A stretch of DNA of 64,000 nucleotides from SIG440 sp045645485 (GCA_045645485.1 JAZRIX010000062.1:14636-78635), one strand, 5' to 3'. Shown: positions 47,648 through 57,706, counted from the stretch's first letter. The notes: a model not told the origin generated them from the letters alone. Translations and numbers: made by a program.

Positions 47648-50600
47648 TCATATCGTTTCGATATCCATAGAAATTGCCTCACCGCAAGCCATAAAATAAA
47701 GATAACATTCATCAACCTTTTGTCCGATAATTTCCATCAGAGCTTTTTGATAATACTTCATTTGTATTATGTATTTTTTTGAAGCAAATTCTGCTTCTTC
47801 AGAATTCTTCACTCTGTCGGTTTTGTAATCCACCAGAACAACACGTCCGTCTTTTTCAACAAAGAAGCAATCCATAGTTCCCTGCAAAAGAATCTCATCA
47901 GCAAGTCCGTTCCCAAGCAATGCATCAGACGTATCCTTGGTATAAAAGCTGAACTCCTTCTCGCACCTGACAGCATTCTTCATTCTCTGCCCCAAAGAGC
48001 TCAAAAAGAATTCCGCAATTTTTCCGCAATCAATTACTTCCGCCTGAGCCGAAGTAATTATTCCATCGGCTTTCATCATTTCCACTTGTTTTTTTACATC
48101 GTCTTCGCAGGTTATTTCTTTTGGGTCAAGCATCTGCATAACAAAGTGAACAACCGTTCCTCTTTCTGCACCGCTCATTTTCTTTGGTTTCGCCATATCA
48201 GAAGTCCTGAGAGGTTCAATCACAGGAACATACTCTCCGTCATCATCCTGCATACGTTTTGCCTCACTTACCGACATTTTAACGGGCAAGGTTCCCAGAT
48301 GCTTTCTTGAATATTCAAAACCCAGTCTTTTTTCCACTTCTGCGGCAAAGTCGGTTTCCTCGTTTTGTTCCTGAATGTTTATTTGATTTTCCGTCTGTTC
48401 ACACTGGGGAACCGCCTCTGCTGACTCATACAAAAATGTTTTCAGCCCGAAGCCCGCCTCCTTAACAACCACACTTTCTGGAAGTTCACAAAATTCTCTC
48501 AGTCCGTACGCATTGGGATGACACAAAAATGTTGCCGCAAGCCAGTCGCGATAGGAATGCAAGGTTCTCACATATGCCGACGGCACAATACCGTTTTCTA
48601 TCCAAACAGGAGTCCTCCATTTCTTTTCGCGATTCCTGTATGCCGCGGTAATAATTAATTTTTCACGTGCACGGGTAAGAGCCACATAAAGAAGACGCAT
48701 TTCTTCGGAAAGCATATCCTTTTTGAGCTTTTGCCCCACAAGGCTTCTTGCGAGGGACGGATATCTCACTCTCATCTGTACATCAACATATTCTGCACCG
48801 ATACCGCCCTGTTCATCCCAGATAATATTCTTCTGGGCATCCTTCAGGTTGAATTCATTGCCTGTTCCCGCAAGAAAAACCACAGGAAATTCAAGACCCT
48901 TTGATTTGTGAATACTCATAATCCGCACTACGTTTTCTCCTTCACCGAAAACCTTTGCGGGTGTCATATCCTTTTCTTCGAGACGCATAGTCTCGATATA
49001 ATTCATAAAGCTGAAAAGACCGCTCATTTTAGTATGTTCAAACTCATTAGCACGTTCAAGCAAAACTCTCAGATTTGCCTGACGTTCTCTTCCGTGCTTC
49101 AAAGAACCGACATACGCATAATATCCCATTTCATAGTATATACGGTAAATCAGTCTGTCAACCCCGCAGCTTTCGGATTCGTTCCTCAGATTTTCAATAT
49201 CTGAAAGAAATTCAGCAACATGGGCATCCCCTTTTTCCGCAGCAAAGCATACAGCATCAAAAAACATACCCTCAGGTTTCTGAGTGCGAATCAAAGCCAG
49301 TTCATCAGGCGAAAACCCCCACATAGGCGACCGCATCACAGCAATCAGCGGAATATCCTGTCTGGGATTGTCAATAATCTGTAAGACTGCAAGGACTGTC
49401 TGGATTTCCAAAGCTCCCAGATAACTATGCCCGACCTCGGAATACGCAGGGATTCCCCATTCCTCAAAAACCTTTTCAAATACAGGTGCAATATCCTTGG
49501 TCTTTCGCATAAGAACAACCATATCCCTGAATTCAACAGCTCTCATTTTGCCTGAATCCTTGTCAAAAACCTCAAGTCCGCTTTTTATCAGCTCGGTTAT
49601 TCTTGAAGCTACAACAGTTGCTTCAACCTCGTTTTTGTCATAAGCTTCGCTTTCGTCCTCAGAGTCACAGCATATCATATGAAATTCTGTATCGTAATAA
49701 TCAACAGTAGGTGCAGGCGGATAATCCGCTCCCTGAATAAGAAATTCTTCACTGTCATATCTGATGTTGCCGACTTCAGGCGACATAATTCGTCCGAATA
49801 CGTAATTTACCGCATCCACAACCTCTGTACGGCTTCTGAAATTCTTGAACAGTCGAATCAGATGCCCCGCTTCATCATCATTTCCGTATAATTCATATTT
49901 ATCAGAAAACAGCTTGGGTACAGCGTTTCTGAATTTATAAATACTCTGCTTCAGGTCTCCTACCATAAATATATTCTTATTTTCCCTTGATATGGTTCGG
50001 AAAATCAAATCCTGAATATTGTTTGTATCCTGATATTCGTCAACAAGAATTGCCGCAAACCTTTCACGGAGCTTTTCGGCAACATGGGACACTGTTCCGT
50101 TTTTTGATACAAGAAGATTCAGTGCCTCATGCTCAAGGTCATTGAAATCCAACAGACTCTTTTCACGTTTTTTCCTTGTGTAGCACCTGTCCACCATAAG
50201 CACAATATTCTTCAGTGTTCTCACTGTGTAATAGCTCTTACGTATTCGTTCAACTGCTACATCTTCATCCAGTTTAAAGGTATCAGCAAGTCCGTCAATA
50301 ACCGACTTTACTGTTTTTCTAAGATTTTTCACATAATTCTGAGCCTGCTCAATATCCTCAGGAGGTTTTCTCACACCCTGTATTGTCCTGAAGCTTATTG
50401 TATCAACAGCCTCCTTCACCGAACCGTAATCCTCCAAGTCCATATGACTGAAAGCACGTCTGATATTTTCTGTTTCATCATCGAAAAAAGCTTTATAGGG
50501 ATGCTCATTGGACAAGTTTTTTTCAATTTCCAGAAATATTTTGTCATAAATCTCAAAAACTTCTTTTTCCGCCCGTTCAACCGATTCCTTTAGCTGTGCT

Positions 50601-51235
50601 TTCCACCACAAGTCCGATATTTTTCCGCTTTTTGCCGTTTGGGCATAGGGTCTCACTGCATCATTAAGCCATTTTGCAGGATATGCCATACTTCTGCTGA
50701 AATCGTGGAGCCTGAGAATCATCTCACGGAGGGCATCATCATTTTTCACACCGCCGTAACCCAAGGTAAGTTCCGCAAAAGAACGGTCCTTGTCAATATT
50801 GGCATAAAAACGTTCAAGAACCTCATCCAGAGCCTCTTTTATCAGTATTTTGTTTTCAAGCTCCGAGACAAGAGTAAAATCCACGGGCAAAGCCGTAAGA
50901 TGTATATTGCTTTTAAGCACATTCAGACAGAAGGAATGAACAGTAGAAATATCAGCCGAATGCATAAGCAGTTTTTGCCTTTGCAAATGCACATTTTCAG
51001 GGTCTGCCTTGAGAGCGCGCTGTACCGCCTTTTTTATTTTCTCTCGCATCTCGCTTGCTGCGGCTTCGGTAAAAGTAAGTACGAGAAGCTCATTGACGGA
51101 AACCCCGTCTTTTTCTATCATTTCAATAATGCGCTGGACAAGCACAGCCGTCTTGCCCGAGCCTGCCGCCGCCGCAAGAAGGATATTGTTGTTTCTGTAT
51201 TCAATTGCCTCACGCTGTTGCTGTGTCCAATTCAT
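47648..51235 (-). CDS. addA: Helicase-exonuclease subunit AddA
   Basis: AddA is the UvrD/RecB-like helicase-nuclease of the AddAB complex that processes double-strand ends for RecA. The 1195-aa protein has Walker A AAAAGSGKTAVLVQRI (about 20), Q-motif MNWTQQQREAI at the N-terminus, DEYQDTNNIQD (about 400), MSIHKSKGLEFPVVFLAG motif V region and LLYVALTRAREKLII motif VI. The RecB-type nuclease motif is seen in VLVDYKTDRVKNSEEA near residue 1145. Start ATG 51235 is right after the pseudouridine synthase stop. AddB, usually adjacent and upstream, is absent here. Confidence 0.95.
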   Translation of the reverse strand: MNWTQQQREAIEYRNNNILLAAAAGSGKTAVLVQRIIEMIEKDGVSVNELLVLTFTEAAASEMREKIKKAVQRALKADPENVHLQRQKLLMHSADISTVHSFCLNVLKSNIHLTALPVDFTLVSELENKILIKEALDEVLERFYANIDKDRSFAELTLGYGGVKNDDALREMILRLHDFSRSMAYPAKWLNDAVRPYAQTAKSGKISDLWWKAQLKESVERAEKEVFEIYDKIFLEIEKNLSNEHPYKAFFDDETENIRRAFSHMDLEDYGSVKEAVDTISFRTIQGVRKPPEDIEQAQNYVKNLRKTVKSVIDGLADTFKLDEDVAVERIRKSYYTVRTLKNIVLMVDRCYTRKKREKSLLDFNDLEHEALNLLVSKNGTVSHVAEKLRERFAAILVDEYQDTNNIQDLIFRTISRENKNIFMVGDLKQSIYKFRNAVPKLFSDKYELYGNDDEAGHLIRLFKNFRSRTEVVDAVNYVFGRIMSPEVGNIRYDSEEFLIQGADYPPAPTVDYYDTEFHMICCDSEDESEAYDKNEVEATVVASRITELIKSGLEVFDKDSGKMRAVEFRDMVVLMRKTKDIAPVFEKVFEEWGIPAYSEVGHSYLGALEIQTVLAVLQIIDNPRQDIPLIAVMRSPMWGFSPDELALIRTQKPEGMFFDAVCFAAEKGDAHVAEFLSDIENLRNESESCGVDRLIYRIYYEMGYYAYVGSLKHGRERQANLRVLLERANEFEHTKMSGLFSFMNYIETMRLEEKDMTPAKVFGEGENVVRIMSIHKSKGLEFPVVFLAGTGNEFNLKDAQKNIIWDEQGGIGAEYVDVQMRVRYPSLARSLVGQKLKKDMLSEEMRLLYVALTRAREKLIITAAYRNREKKWRTPVWIENGIVPSAYVRTLHSYRDWLAATFLCHPNAYGLREFCELPESVVVKEAGFGLKTFLYESAEAVPQCEQTENQINIQEQNEETDFAAEVEKRLGFEYSRKHLGTLPVKMSVSEAKRMQDDDGEYVPVIEPLRTSDMAKPKKMSGAERGTVVHFVMQMLDPKEITCEDDVKKQVEMMKADGIITSAQAEVIDCGKIAEFFLSSLGQRMKNAVRCEKEFSFYTKDTSDALLGNGLADEILLQGTMDCFFVEKDGRVVLVDYKTDRVKNSEEAEFASKKYIIQMKYYQKALMEIIGQKVDECYLYFMACGEAISMDIETI

Positions 51236-51240
51236 AAAAA

Positions 51241-52140
51241 CTATTCTTTCTTTTCTATAATTTTCCCTTTCAGGTAGCCAAGCTCACCTGAATCATCTTC
51301 AAAATCAAATTCAATCTTGTATGCCCGAAGCTGCTGAAAATCAGACCTGCCGTTTTTGGATGCACCATATTTCACATCGCCTTCCAGAGGACATCCAAAA
51401 TGTGCAAGGCTTGCACGAATCTGGTGGGTACGCCCTGTCAGAAGCTCGGCTTCAACATGCCCTTGGTTGTCAAGCTTTTTGAAAAGAGTCTCTGCCAGCT
51501 TTGAGCCCTTGACCTCTCTATCATAAAAGTATATCTTCCGTTCAGCCTCGTTTTTCAGCGTATATCCCGATATCCGTCCTTGCCGTGGAAGTCTTTCAGA
51601 GTTTTCCACTTTGAGAAGATAAAACTTTCGTATCTCACGGTTTCTTATTTTTTCATTTACTGTTCTCAGTGCAAGTGCATTTTTTGCGGCAATCACCAAC
51701 CCCGAAGTATTTCTGTCAATACGGTTGCAAAGGCTGGGAGCAAAGGTTTTTTCCTTTTCGGGATTGTATTCACCCTTTTGAAAAAGATATGCCTGAATCG
51801 TTTCAACAAGACCGCCGCTTTCTCCATGAGCCGCCATACCTGACGGCTTGTCTGCAATCAGAATGTTGTCATCCTCATACACAACAGTCAATTCTGCCTT
51901 TTTATCAAGATAATCCGGAAAGGTCTTTTTATCTTCAAAAAATTCGTCGTTAATATAAAGCTCCAGAACATCCCCGAGTTGAATCATATAAGAAATTTCC
52001 TGTTTTTTACCGTTTATTTTGACCCGCTTTTTGCGAATCCACTTATAAATCATTCCCATAGATGCTCCGCTTAAAAGCTTTAACAAATATTTGTCCAGCC
52101 TTTGTCCTGCATCGTTAGCTCCCGCAACAAACTTTTTCAT
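51241..52140 (-). CDS. RluA/RluD-family pseudouridine synthase
   Basis: The 299-aa enzyme begins at ATG 52140 with AAGGAAG upstream; the open frame to 52317 runs through a structured non-coding element and is rejected. An N-terminal S4 domain (about 11-70, RLDKYLLKLLSGASMGMIYK) is followed by the catalytic domain with KPSGMAAHG, the catalytic-Asp motif NRIDRNTSGLVIAAKN (Asp about 147) and the final LLTGRTHQIRASLAHFGCPL. It isomerises uridines in rRNA or tRNA; the target is not decided. It is five bases before addA. Confidence 0.9.
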   Translation of the reverse strand: MKKFVAGANDAGQRLDKYLLKLLSGASMGMIYKWIRKKRVKINGKKQEISYMIQLGDVLELYINDEFFEDKKTFPDYLDKKAELTVVYEDDNILIADKPSGMAAHGESGGLVETIQAYLFQKGEYNPEKEKTFAPSLCNRIDRNTSGLVIAAKNALALRTVNEKIRNREIRKFYLLKVENSERLPRQGRISGYTLKNEAERKIYFYDREVKGSKLAETLFKKLDNQGHVEAELLTGRTHQIRASLAHFGCPLEGDVKYGASKNGRSDFQQLRAYKIEFDFEDDSGELGYLKGKIIEKKE

Positions 52141-52234
52141 ATAAATCTTCCTTAACTCTATGAACGATTGCTTTTGTTTCTTTCTTGAACTCCTATAAAG
52201 CTTAAGTAAACAAATGGCATATGTGTTCACAGCA

Positions 52235-52347
52235 AGCAAATTTTTCTCAAGGCACAGGCAAAAGCGGGCCGAAGGCTTTGTGCCTTTGGGAGCATTTTGT
52301 CGAAGCATTGCGGACAATTTACCGCTGAGAACCTTATGAAATTTGCT
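52235..52347. other. Structured intergenic element between mnmG and rluA-like genes
   Basis: A closing stem AGCAAATTT (52235-52243) with AAATTTGCT (52339-52347), continued by TTCTCA (52244-52249) with TGAGAA (52326-52331), encloses a hairpin AAGGCACA/TGTGCCTT (52249-52256 with 52279-52286; base 52249 can join only one of these stems) with an inner GCC-GAA-GGC. It ends exactly at the mnmG stop codon. Function unknown; it could be a 3' end structure, a ncRNA or a dispersed repeat. Confidence 0.5.
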
Positions 52348-54234
52348 TTACTTATGCTTTAAATATACAACCAGAACTGCAACGTCTGCTGGTGACACAC
52401 CCGAAATTCTTGACGCCTGACCGATTGATACAGGACGAAGCTTTTCAAGTTTCTGCCTTGCTTCTATTCTCAACCCGCCTATCTGTGAATAATCAATATC
52501 ATCTGGTATTTTCTTGTTCTCCATTTTTTTGAACTGATTCGCCTGTGCAATCTGTCGGTTTATATACCCTTCATACTTCAGCGTAATTTCAACCTGCTCT
52601 CTGACATCCGCAGGAAGCTCAGGACGGTCTTTGTCCAGAAATCCCATTCCGTCATAGGTAACCTCAGGTCTTTTCAGCATATCGTGAGCGTGAAGACCCG
52701 TTGTAATCAGTGTGCTTCCAACACTTTCAAGAAAGCCGTTTACTTCCTCGGATGGCGGGAAAACAATGTGGCTAAGTCTCTCTATTTCTTCTTCAATAAG
52801 TCGCTTTTTTTCAAGGAACTTCTGATAACGCTCTTCTAAAATCAAGCCAAGCTCATAACCCTTGGGTGTAAGCCTCAGGTCTGCATTATCCTGACGCAGA
52901 ATAAGTCTGTACTCAGACCTTGATGTCATCATACGGTAAGGCTCGTTTGTTCCCTTTGTAACAAGATCATCAATCAGTGTTCCTATATACGCGTCCGAAC
53001 GGTCAAGAATGAAAGGTTCCTGTCCTTTTATTTTTCTTACGGCATTAATTCCTGCCACAAGTCCCTGAGCCGCCGCTTCCTCATAACCCGATGTTCCGTT
53101 GAACTGCCCCGCGCCATAAAGTCCCGGAATGTTTTTAAATTCCAAGGTAGCCTTCAATTGCAACGGATTACAGCAATCATATTCAATAGCATACGCATTT
53201 CTGCTTATGTGTGCGTTCTCAAGTCCGGGAAGAGTATGAAGCATTTCAATCTGCACATCCTCAGGAAGACTGCTGGAAAATCCCTGTATATACATTTCCT
53301 CGGTATCCGTTCCCATAGGCTCAATAAACAGCTGATGCCTTTCCTTGTCCTTGAAACGGACAATTTTATCTTCAATTGACGGACAGTATCTGGGACCTAT
53401 GCCCTTTATATCACCGCCATAAAGAGGTGAACGGTGAATATTATCCAGTATAACCTTGTGCGTACGTTCGTTTGTATATGTAACAAAGCAAGTTACGGTA
53501 TTTTCAAGCTTGTCTTCCGTTTCAAAAGAAAAAGGCGTAATTTCTTCGTCTCCGAACTGTTCTTCAAGATTAGAAAAATCTATGCTTCTTCTGTTTACTC
53601 TGGGAGGCGTTCCTGTTTTGAATCTGACAAGCTCTACGCCTATATCCTGAAGGTTTCGTGAAAGCTCGGTTGCGGGGAACACTCCGTCAGGACCGCTTTC
53701 CTGACTGAATTCACCGATTATTATTCTTGATTTGAGATAGGTTCCCGTACAAACAATTGCCGCCTTGCAAAGATACTTTGCTCCTGCCCTTGTCTCAACG
53801 GACTCAACCTTTCCTTCTTCATCAACATTAACCTTCACAATTTCGCCCTGACGGACGTGAAGATTGTCGCACAACTCCAGTCTGTGCTTCATTTCATTCT
53901 GATATGCCCGACGGTCAATTTGGGCACGCAAAGAATAAACCGCAGGACCCTTTCCGCGATTCAGTATTCTGGATTGCAAAAGTGTTGCATCTGCCGCCTT
54001 GCCCATTTCACCGCCAAGAGCATCAATTTCCCTTACCAGATGTCCTTTGGCAGTTCCCCCGATACTGGGGTTGCAGGGAAGATTGGCCACACTGTCAAGG
54101 CTGATTGAAAAAATACAGGTTTTTACACCGAGGCGTGCCGCCGCAAAAGCCGCCTCCACTCCGGCATGTCCGCCACCTATAACTATAACATCATAACTGT
54201 CCGCAGTAAACAAGCTGTCTTTCCCTCCCGTCAT
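52348..54234 (-). CDS. mnmG: tRNA uridine-5-carboxymethylaminomethyl(34) synthesis enzyme MnmG (GidA)
   Basis: MnmG with MnmE modifies the wobble uridine of several tRNAs. The FAD site DVIVIGGGHAGVEAAFAAAR is near residue 14. GidA signatures are PCNPSIGGTAKGHLVREIDALG (split here as PCNPSIGGTAKGH and LVREIDALGG), GQFNGTSGYEEAAAQGLVAG (about 375) and RAEYRLILR-like TSRSEYRLILRQDNAD. The C-terminal helical domain is complete; length about 628. ATG 54234 overlaps the upstream stop (TGATG) and follows AGAGGG; the TTG at 54252 is rejected. Confidence 0.97.
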   Translation of the reverse strand: MTGGKDSLFTADSYDVIVIGGGHAGVEAAFAAARLGVKTCIFSISLDSVANLPCNPSIGGTAKGHLVREIDALGGEMGKAADATLLQSRILNRGKGPAVYSLRAQIDRRAYQNEMKHRLELCDNLHVRQGEIVKVNVDEEGKVESVETRAGAKYLCKAAIVCTGTYLKSRIIIGEFSQESGPDGVFPATELSRNLQDIGVELVRFKTGTPPRVNRRSIDFSNLEEQFGDEEITPFSFETEDKLENTVTCFVTYTNERTHKVILDNIHRSPLYGGDIKGIGPRYCPSIEDKIVRFKDKERHQLFIEPMGTDTEEMYIQGFSSSLPEDVQIEMLHTLPGLENAHISRNAYAIEYDCCNPLQLKATLEFKNIPGLYGAGQFNGTSGYEEAAAQGLVAGINAVRKIKGQEPFILDRSDAYIGTLIDDLVTKGTNEPYRMMTSRSEYRLILRQDNADLRLTPKGYELGLILEERYQKFLEKKRLIEEEIERLSHIVFPPSEEVNGFLESVGSTLITTGLHAHDMLKRPEVTYDGMGFLDKDRPELPADVREQVEITLKYEGYINRQIAQANQFKKMENKKIPDDIDYSQIGGLRIEARQKLEKLRPVSIGQASRISGVSPADVAVLVVYLKHK

Positions 54235-54761
54235 CAATTTCCCTCTGTACAAATTTTGAGGATCTCATCATAAATGTTTTTCGCATTCTTTTTGAAGTGT
54301 TCCGCTACTCTTTCAGCGTGATAACGCCTTCCCATATTGATGCTGAGTTCAAGCATCGGAACCTTATCTTCCATAACAATGCATTTTGCCATATACTGAT
54401 CCTCTGCAGCATAAATAATTTCCGTAATTACACCGTTGGGATCAACAAGCTCATCATATTTGACCCGACCTATAGCATCATCAATTCTGGTTCTGACACT
54501 TTTGGGAACACGCTGCTTAAAATAAAGACAAGCCGACTCACCGCTCTCCGTAAGACAAAATGCTTCTTCATCTCTGTAAAACTTGCGGATAATATATCCG
54601 TCCTCCAGAAGCTCTGCAAGAACCTCCGAAAGGTCAAAGTATTCCATAATCTCTTTATCCCACGTAAAAATCTCATAGGTAAGACTCATACTTATAGGAG
54701 CTTTGAACTGTTTTACGGCATAAAGCACCGCAAACTTCATTTCTTCTTTTTCAAGATACAT
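54234..54761 (-). CDS. DUF4364 winged-helix-like protein
   Basis: This 175-aa clostridial DUF4364 protein has the early helix-turn-helix-like segment KFAVLYAVKQFKAPISMSLT and the wing stretch AELLEDGYIIRKFYRDEEAF CLTESGE (residues about 45-75), then an unassigned C-terminal alpha/beta part. Such proteins have the start of a winged helix and may bind DNA, but function is unknown. Overlaps mnmG by one base; 19 bases after degV. The same strand run includes degV and trmL. Confidence 0.85.
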   Translation of the reverse strand: MYLEKEEMKFAVLYAVKQFKAPISMSLTYEIFTWDKEIMEYFDLSEVLAELLEDGYIIRKFYRDEEAFCLTESGESACLYFKQRVPKSVRTRIDDAIGRVKYDELVDPNGVITEIIYAAEDQYMAKCIVMEDKVPMLELSINMGRRYHAERVAEHFKKNAKNIYDEILKICTEGN

Positions 54762-54780
54762 AAAATATCATTCCTTAAAA

Positions 54781-55623
54781 TTACTTATGACGGAAATAAG
54801 TTCCAAAAACACCCATTCCTGCGTGACAGGTAATAATGGGGCCAACCTTTCCTTCAAAAATTTCTCTTTCTCCAAACCGTTCGATAATAGCTTTTTTGAG
54901 CATTTCCGCCTTTTCGGGACAGCCTGCATCCATAATGCAAATCTCTGTATTTTCACGGTCTTCAATATTTTCCTCAATGCAGTCAACCAGCTTTGCAATT
55001 GCACGCTTCAAGCCTTTCACCTTGGCAAAAGCCTCAACCTTTCCGTCACTTGAATAAAGAATAGGCTTTATGTCAAGTATTGCCGAAACTACCATGGTGG
55101 TTGCCTTTATTCTGCCGCCTTTTTTTAGAGTGGTAAGGTCATCAACAATAAAATAAACTCTGTCCTTTTCAAAACGTTCCTTAAGAAAAGCAACAATTTC
55201 CTCTTTGGAAGCTCCTTTTTCAGCCATTTCAGCTGCCGCAACAACATTTGCACCGATACCGTAGCTAAACATACTTGAATCAACAATTTCAATATCAAAG
55301 CCCTCTTCCTGAAGCTCTGCTGAAATCATTTTTGCCGTGTTGACAATACCGCTGCTGTTGGCAGGAATTGTAATGTGGATTATCTGGTTTTCCTTCCCGA
55401 TACTGCGGTACATTTCTTCAAGAATATCAGGTGTAGCCTGACTGGTAGAAGGAATATTTTCAAGTGCGGCAAATTTCTCATAAAACATTTCAGGAGTATA
55501 ATTTATATCCGCCAGAATACTTTCGTCCTCACAATTGATATAAAAGGGCAAAACCTTTATATCATATTTTTCTGCAACTTCCTTTGGTATGTCTGCCGAC
55601 ATATCTGTCATAATCTTAACCAT
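54781..55623 (-). CDS. DegV-family fatty-acid-binding protein
   Basis: This 280-aa DegV protein belongs to the family (FakB) that binds a fatty acid and presents it to the FakA kinase. Signature elements: MTDMSADIPKEVAEKYDIKVLPFY (N-terminus), TSQATPDILEEMYR (about 62), ITIPANSSGIVNTA (the conserved SGT/SSG site, about 83-96), and DDLTTLKKGGRIKA (about 163). A FakA-like gene lies at 59122-60768 in this window, so a FakAB phospholipid-precursor system is likely. Overlaps trmL by eight bases. Confidence 0.93.
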   Translation of the reverse strand: MVKIMTDMSADIPKEVAEKYDIKVLPFYINCEDESILADINYTPEMFYEKFAALENIPSTSQATPDILEEMYRSIGKENQIIHITIPANSSGIVNTAKMISAELQEEGFDIEIVDSSMFSYGIGANVVAAAEMAEKGASKEEIVAFLKERFEKDRVYFIVDDLTTLKKGGRIKATTMVVSAILDIKPILYSSDGKVEAFAKVKGLKRAIAKLVDCIEENIEDRENTEICIMDAGCPEKAEMLKKAIIERFGEREIFEGKVGPIITCHAGMGVFGTYFRHK

Positions 55624-56116
55624 TTTTCAAAAATCCTTTCTCCTCTAAATTTTCAAAATCATACTGACGCAGAACCTCATATGCAACTATCGCAACCGAA
55701 TTAGAGAGATTCAGCGACCGCATATTATGCTTCATAGGAATCCTTATTGACGTATCGGGGTTTTCTCTCAGCAAATCTTCAGGCAACCCCCTTGTCTCCT
55801 TTCCGAATACCAGAAAAATTTCTCTGTCTCCAAGAGCGGCAAAATCCACCTTGCTGTAACTGTGTGACGCCTTTGTGGTACAGAAAAAGAAAGTGCCGTC
55901 AGGATGTTTTTTTCTTACCTCTTCAAAACTATTATATTCAAAAAGCTCCAGTTCATCCCAATAATCCAGACCTGCCCGCCTCACAGCCTTTTCATCTATA
56001 TCAAATCCAAGTGGATGAACAAGGTGCAAAGCCGCATCAATCACCGAACAGGTTCTTGATATATTCCCCGTATTTGAGGGAATTTCAGGCTCGACCAAAA
56101 CAATATTAAGCTTCAT
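55616..56116 (-). CDS. trmL: tRNA (cytidine/uridine-34-2'-O)-methyltransferase TrmL
   Basis: TrmL methylates the wobble ribose of tRNA-Leu. The 166-aa SPOUT protein is of minimal size, with the trefoil-knot motifs NIVLVEPEIPSNTGNISRTC (start), LFVFGKETRGLPEDLL-like FLVFGKETRGLPEDLLREN (about 98) and IRIPMKHNMRSLNLSNSVAI (about 121). Overlaps degV by eight bases and follows the yifB gene by 23 bases. Confidence 0.95.
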   Translation of the reverse strand: MKLNIVLVEPEIPSNTGNISRTCSVIDAALHLVHPLGFDIDEKAVRRAGLDYWDELELFEYNSFEEVRKKHPDGTFFFCTTKASHSYSKVDFAALGDREIFLVFGKETRGLPEDLLRENPDTSIRIPMKHNMRSLNLSNSVAIVAYEVLRQYDFENLEEKGFLKNG

Positions 56117-56139
56117 CTTTCATATCTCTCTTTCAAAAT

Positions 56140-57672
56140 TTAGTTAAAAAACTTTTTATCCAGTGCTCTGTACTGAATCGCCTCTGCAATATGCTCCGTT
56201 TCTATGTTTTCAGAACCCGCAAGGTCTGCTATGGTTCTTGCAACCTTGAGAATACGGTTGTGTGCTCTGGCACTGAGTCCCATACTTTCAAAAGCCTGTT
56301 TGAGAAGCTGATTTGCACCCTCACTCAAAGCACAGTATGTTTGCATTTGTTCAGGTGTCAGCTGACTGTTTGAATGAACGTTGCTCCCTGCAAATCTTTT
56401 GTTCTGAAGCTTTCTTGCCTCATCAACACGGGCCTTGATACCTGCAGAGCTTTCGCCCTTTTCCATATTTTCAAGGTCATCATAATTGACAGAAGGCACT
56501 TCAATATGCATATCAATTCTGTCAAGCAGGGGTCCGCTTATTTTGCTCATATATTTCATAATCTGAGTTCTTGAACAACTGCACTCCCGATTTTTATCGC
56601 CATAATAGCCGCAGGGACAGGGATTCATAGATGCTACCAGCATCACACTGCAGGGATATGTTGCCGTTCCTCCTGCACGGGTAATGGTAATTTCTCCGTC
56701 TTCAAGAGGCTGCCGCATGGCCTCAAGAGCATCACGTCTGAATTCAGGCAGCTCGTCCATAAAAAGCACACCGTTATGCGAAAGACTTATTTCTCCCGGT
56801 TTGGGGTTTGAACCTCCGCCCGAAAGTCCTACTGAGGAAATGGTATGGTGCGGATGTCTGAAAGGTCTTTCCGAAACAAGCGGACTGCTGTCCGTCAAAG
56901 TTCCTGCTATACTGTGTATCTTTGTAACCTCCAGAGATTCCTCAAAGGTGAGATCAGGCAAAATTGACGGAATACGCTGTGCAATCATAGTTTTTCCCGA
57001 CCCTGGAGGTCCTATCATAAGCACATTATGTCCGCCTGCCGCCGCAATTTCAAGAGCACGCTTGACAAAGAGCTGACCCTTTACATCAGCAAAATCATAT
57101 CTGATACGGTTTGTGTTTTTCAAAAGAGTATTAACATCCACCTTTGTATTTTCAATGCACTTTTTACCGATAAAATGTTCAAGAATCTCTACAAGACTTT
57201 CTGCACCAAAAACCTCCATACCTGACACAACAGCCGCTTCTTTTGCATTGTCCGCAGGCAGAAAAACCTTTCGGATTCCTCTCTGATATGCAGAAATAAC
57301 CATAGGCAAAACACCGCTGACACAACGCAAATCGCCGTTAAGCGACAATTCACCCAAGAATATTGCATCCTTCAGTTTCTCTCTGTCCATCTGTTCAGAA
57401 GATGCCAGAATTCCCATTGCAATGGGAAGGTCAAAGTGTGCCCCCTCTTTTTTCATATCTGCCGGAGCAAGATTGACCGTAATTCTCTTTGAAGGAAAGG
57501 TCAACCCTGAATTTTTCACTGCCGCACGGATTCTTTCCTTTGACTCCTTTACAGCCGTATCGGGAAGCCCCACTATGTCAAAGCCGGGCATTCCGTTGGA
57601 AATATCTACCTCAACATCAACTATATAACCATCAATACCGCAAAGTGCGGTACTGTTCAAAACCGAAATCAT
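56140..57672 (-). CDS. YifB/ComM-family Mg-chelatase-like AAA ATPase
   Basis: This 510-aa protein has an N-terminal Lon-like segment (VDVEVDISNGMPGFDIVGLP; LNLAPADMKKEGAHFDLPIA-type VNLAPADMKKEGAHFDLP), a central AAA+ Mg-chelatase ATPase with Walker A GPPGSGKTM (about 222-230) and FMDELPEFRRDALEAMRQPL (about 305), and a C-terminal helical domain. E. coli-type ComM/YifB acts as a branch-migration helicase in natural transformation; the exact role in Clostridia is not known. Length is normal. Confidence 0.94.
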   Translation of the reverse strand: MISVLNSTALCGIDGYIVDVEVDISNGMPGFDIVGLPDTAVKESKERIRAAVKNSGLTFPSKRITVNLAPADMKKEGAHFDLPIAMGILASSEQMDREKLKDAIFLGELSLNGDLRCVSGVLPMVISAYQRGIRKVFLPADNAKEAAVVSGMEVFGAESLVEILEHFIGKKCIENTKVDVNTLLKNTNRIRYDFADVKGQLFVKRALEIAAAGGHNVLMIGPPGSGKTMIAQRIPSILPDLTFEESLEVTKIHSIAGTLTDSSPLVSERPFRHPHHTISSVGLSGGGSNPKPGEISLSHNGVLFMDELPEFRRDALEAMRQPLEDGEITITRAGGTATYPCSVMLVASMNPCPCGYYGDKNRECSCSRTQIMKYMSKISGPLLDRIDMHIEVPSVNYDDLENMEKGESSAGIKARVDEARKLQNKRFAGSNVHSNSQLTPEQMQTYCALSEGANQLLKQAFESMGLSARAHNRILKVARTIADLAGSENIETEHIAEAIQYRALDKKFFN

Positions 57673-57706
57673 AATTCTTTCTCCGTTTTTCGTTTATCTT
57701 TTAATG

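Noticed and set aside
52141..52317. N-terminal extension of the RluA-like gene
   Set aside because: The extension passes through a structured intergenic element and lacks family sequence; ATG 52140 with AAGGAAG is a normal start.
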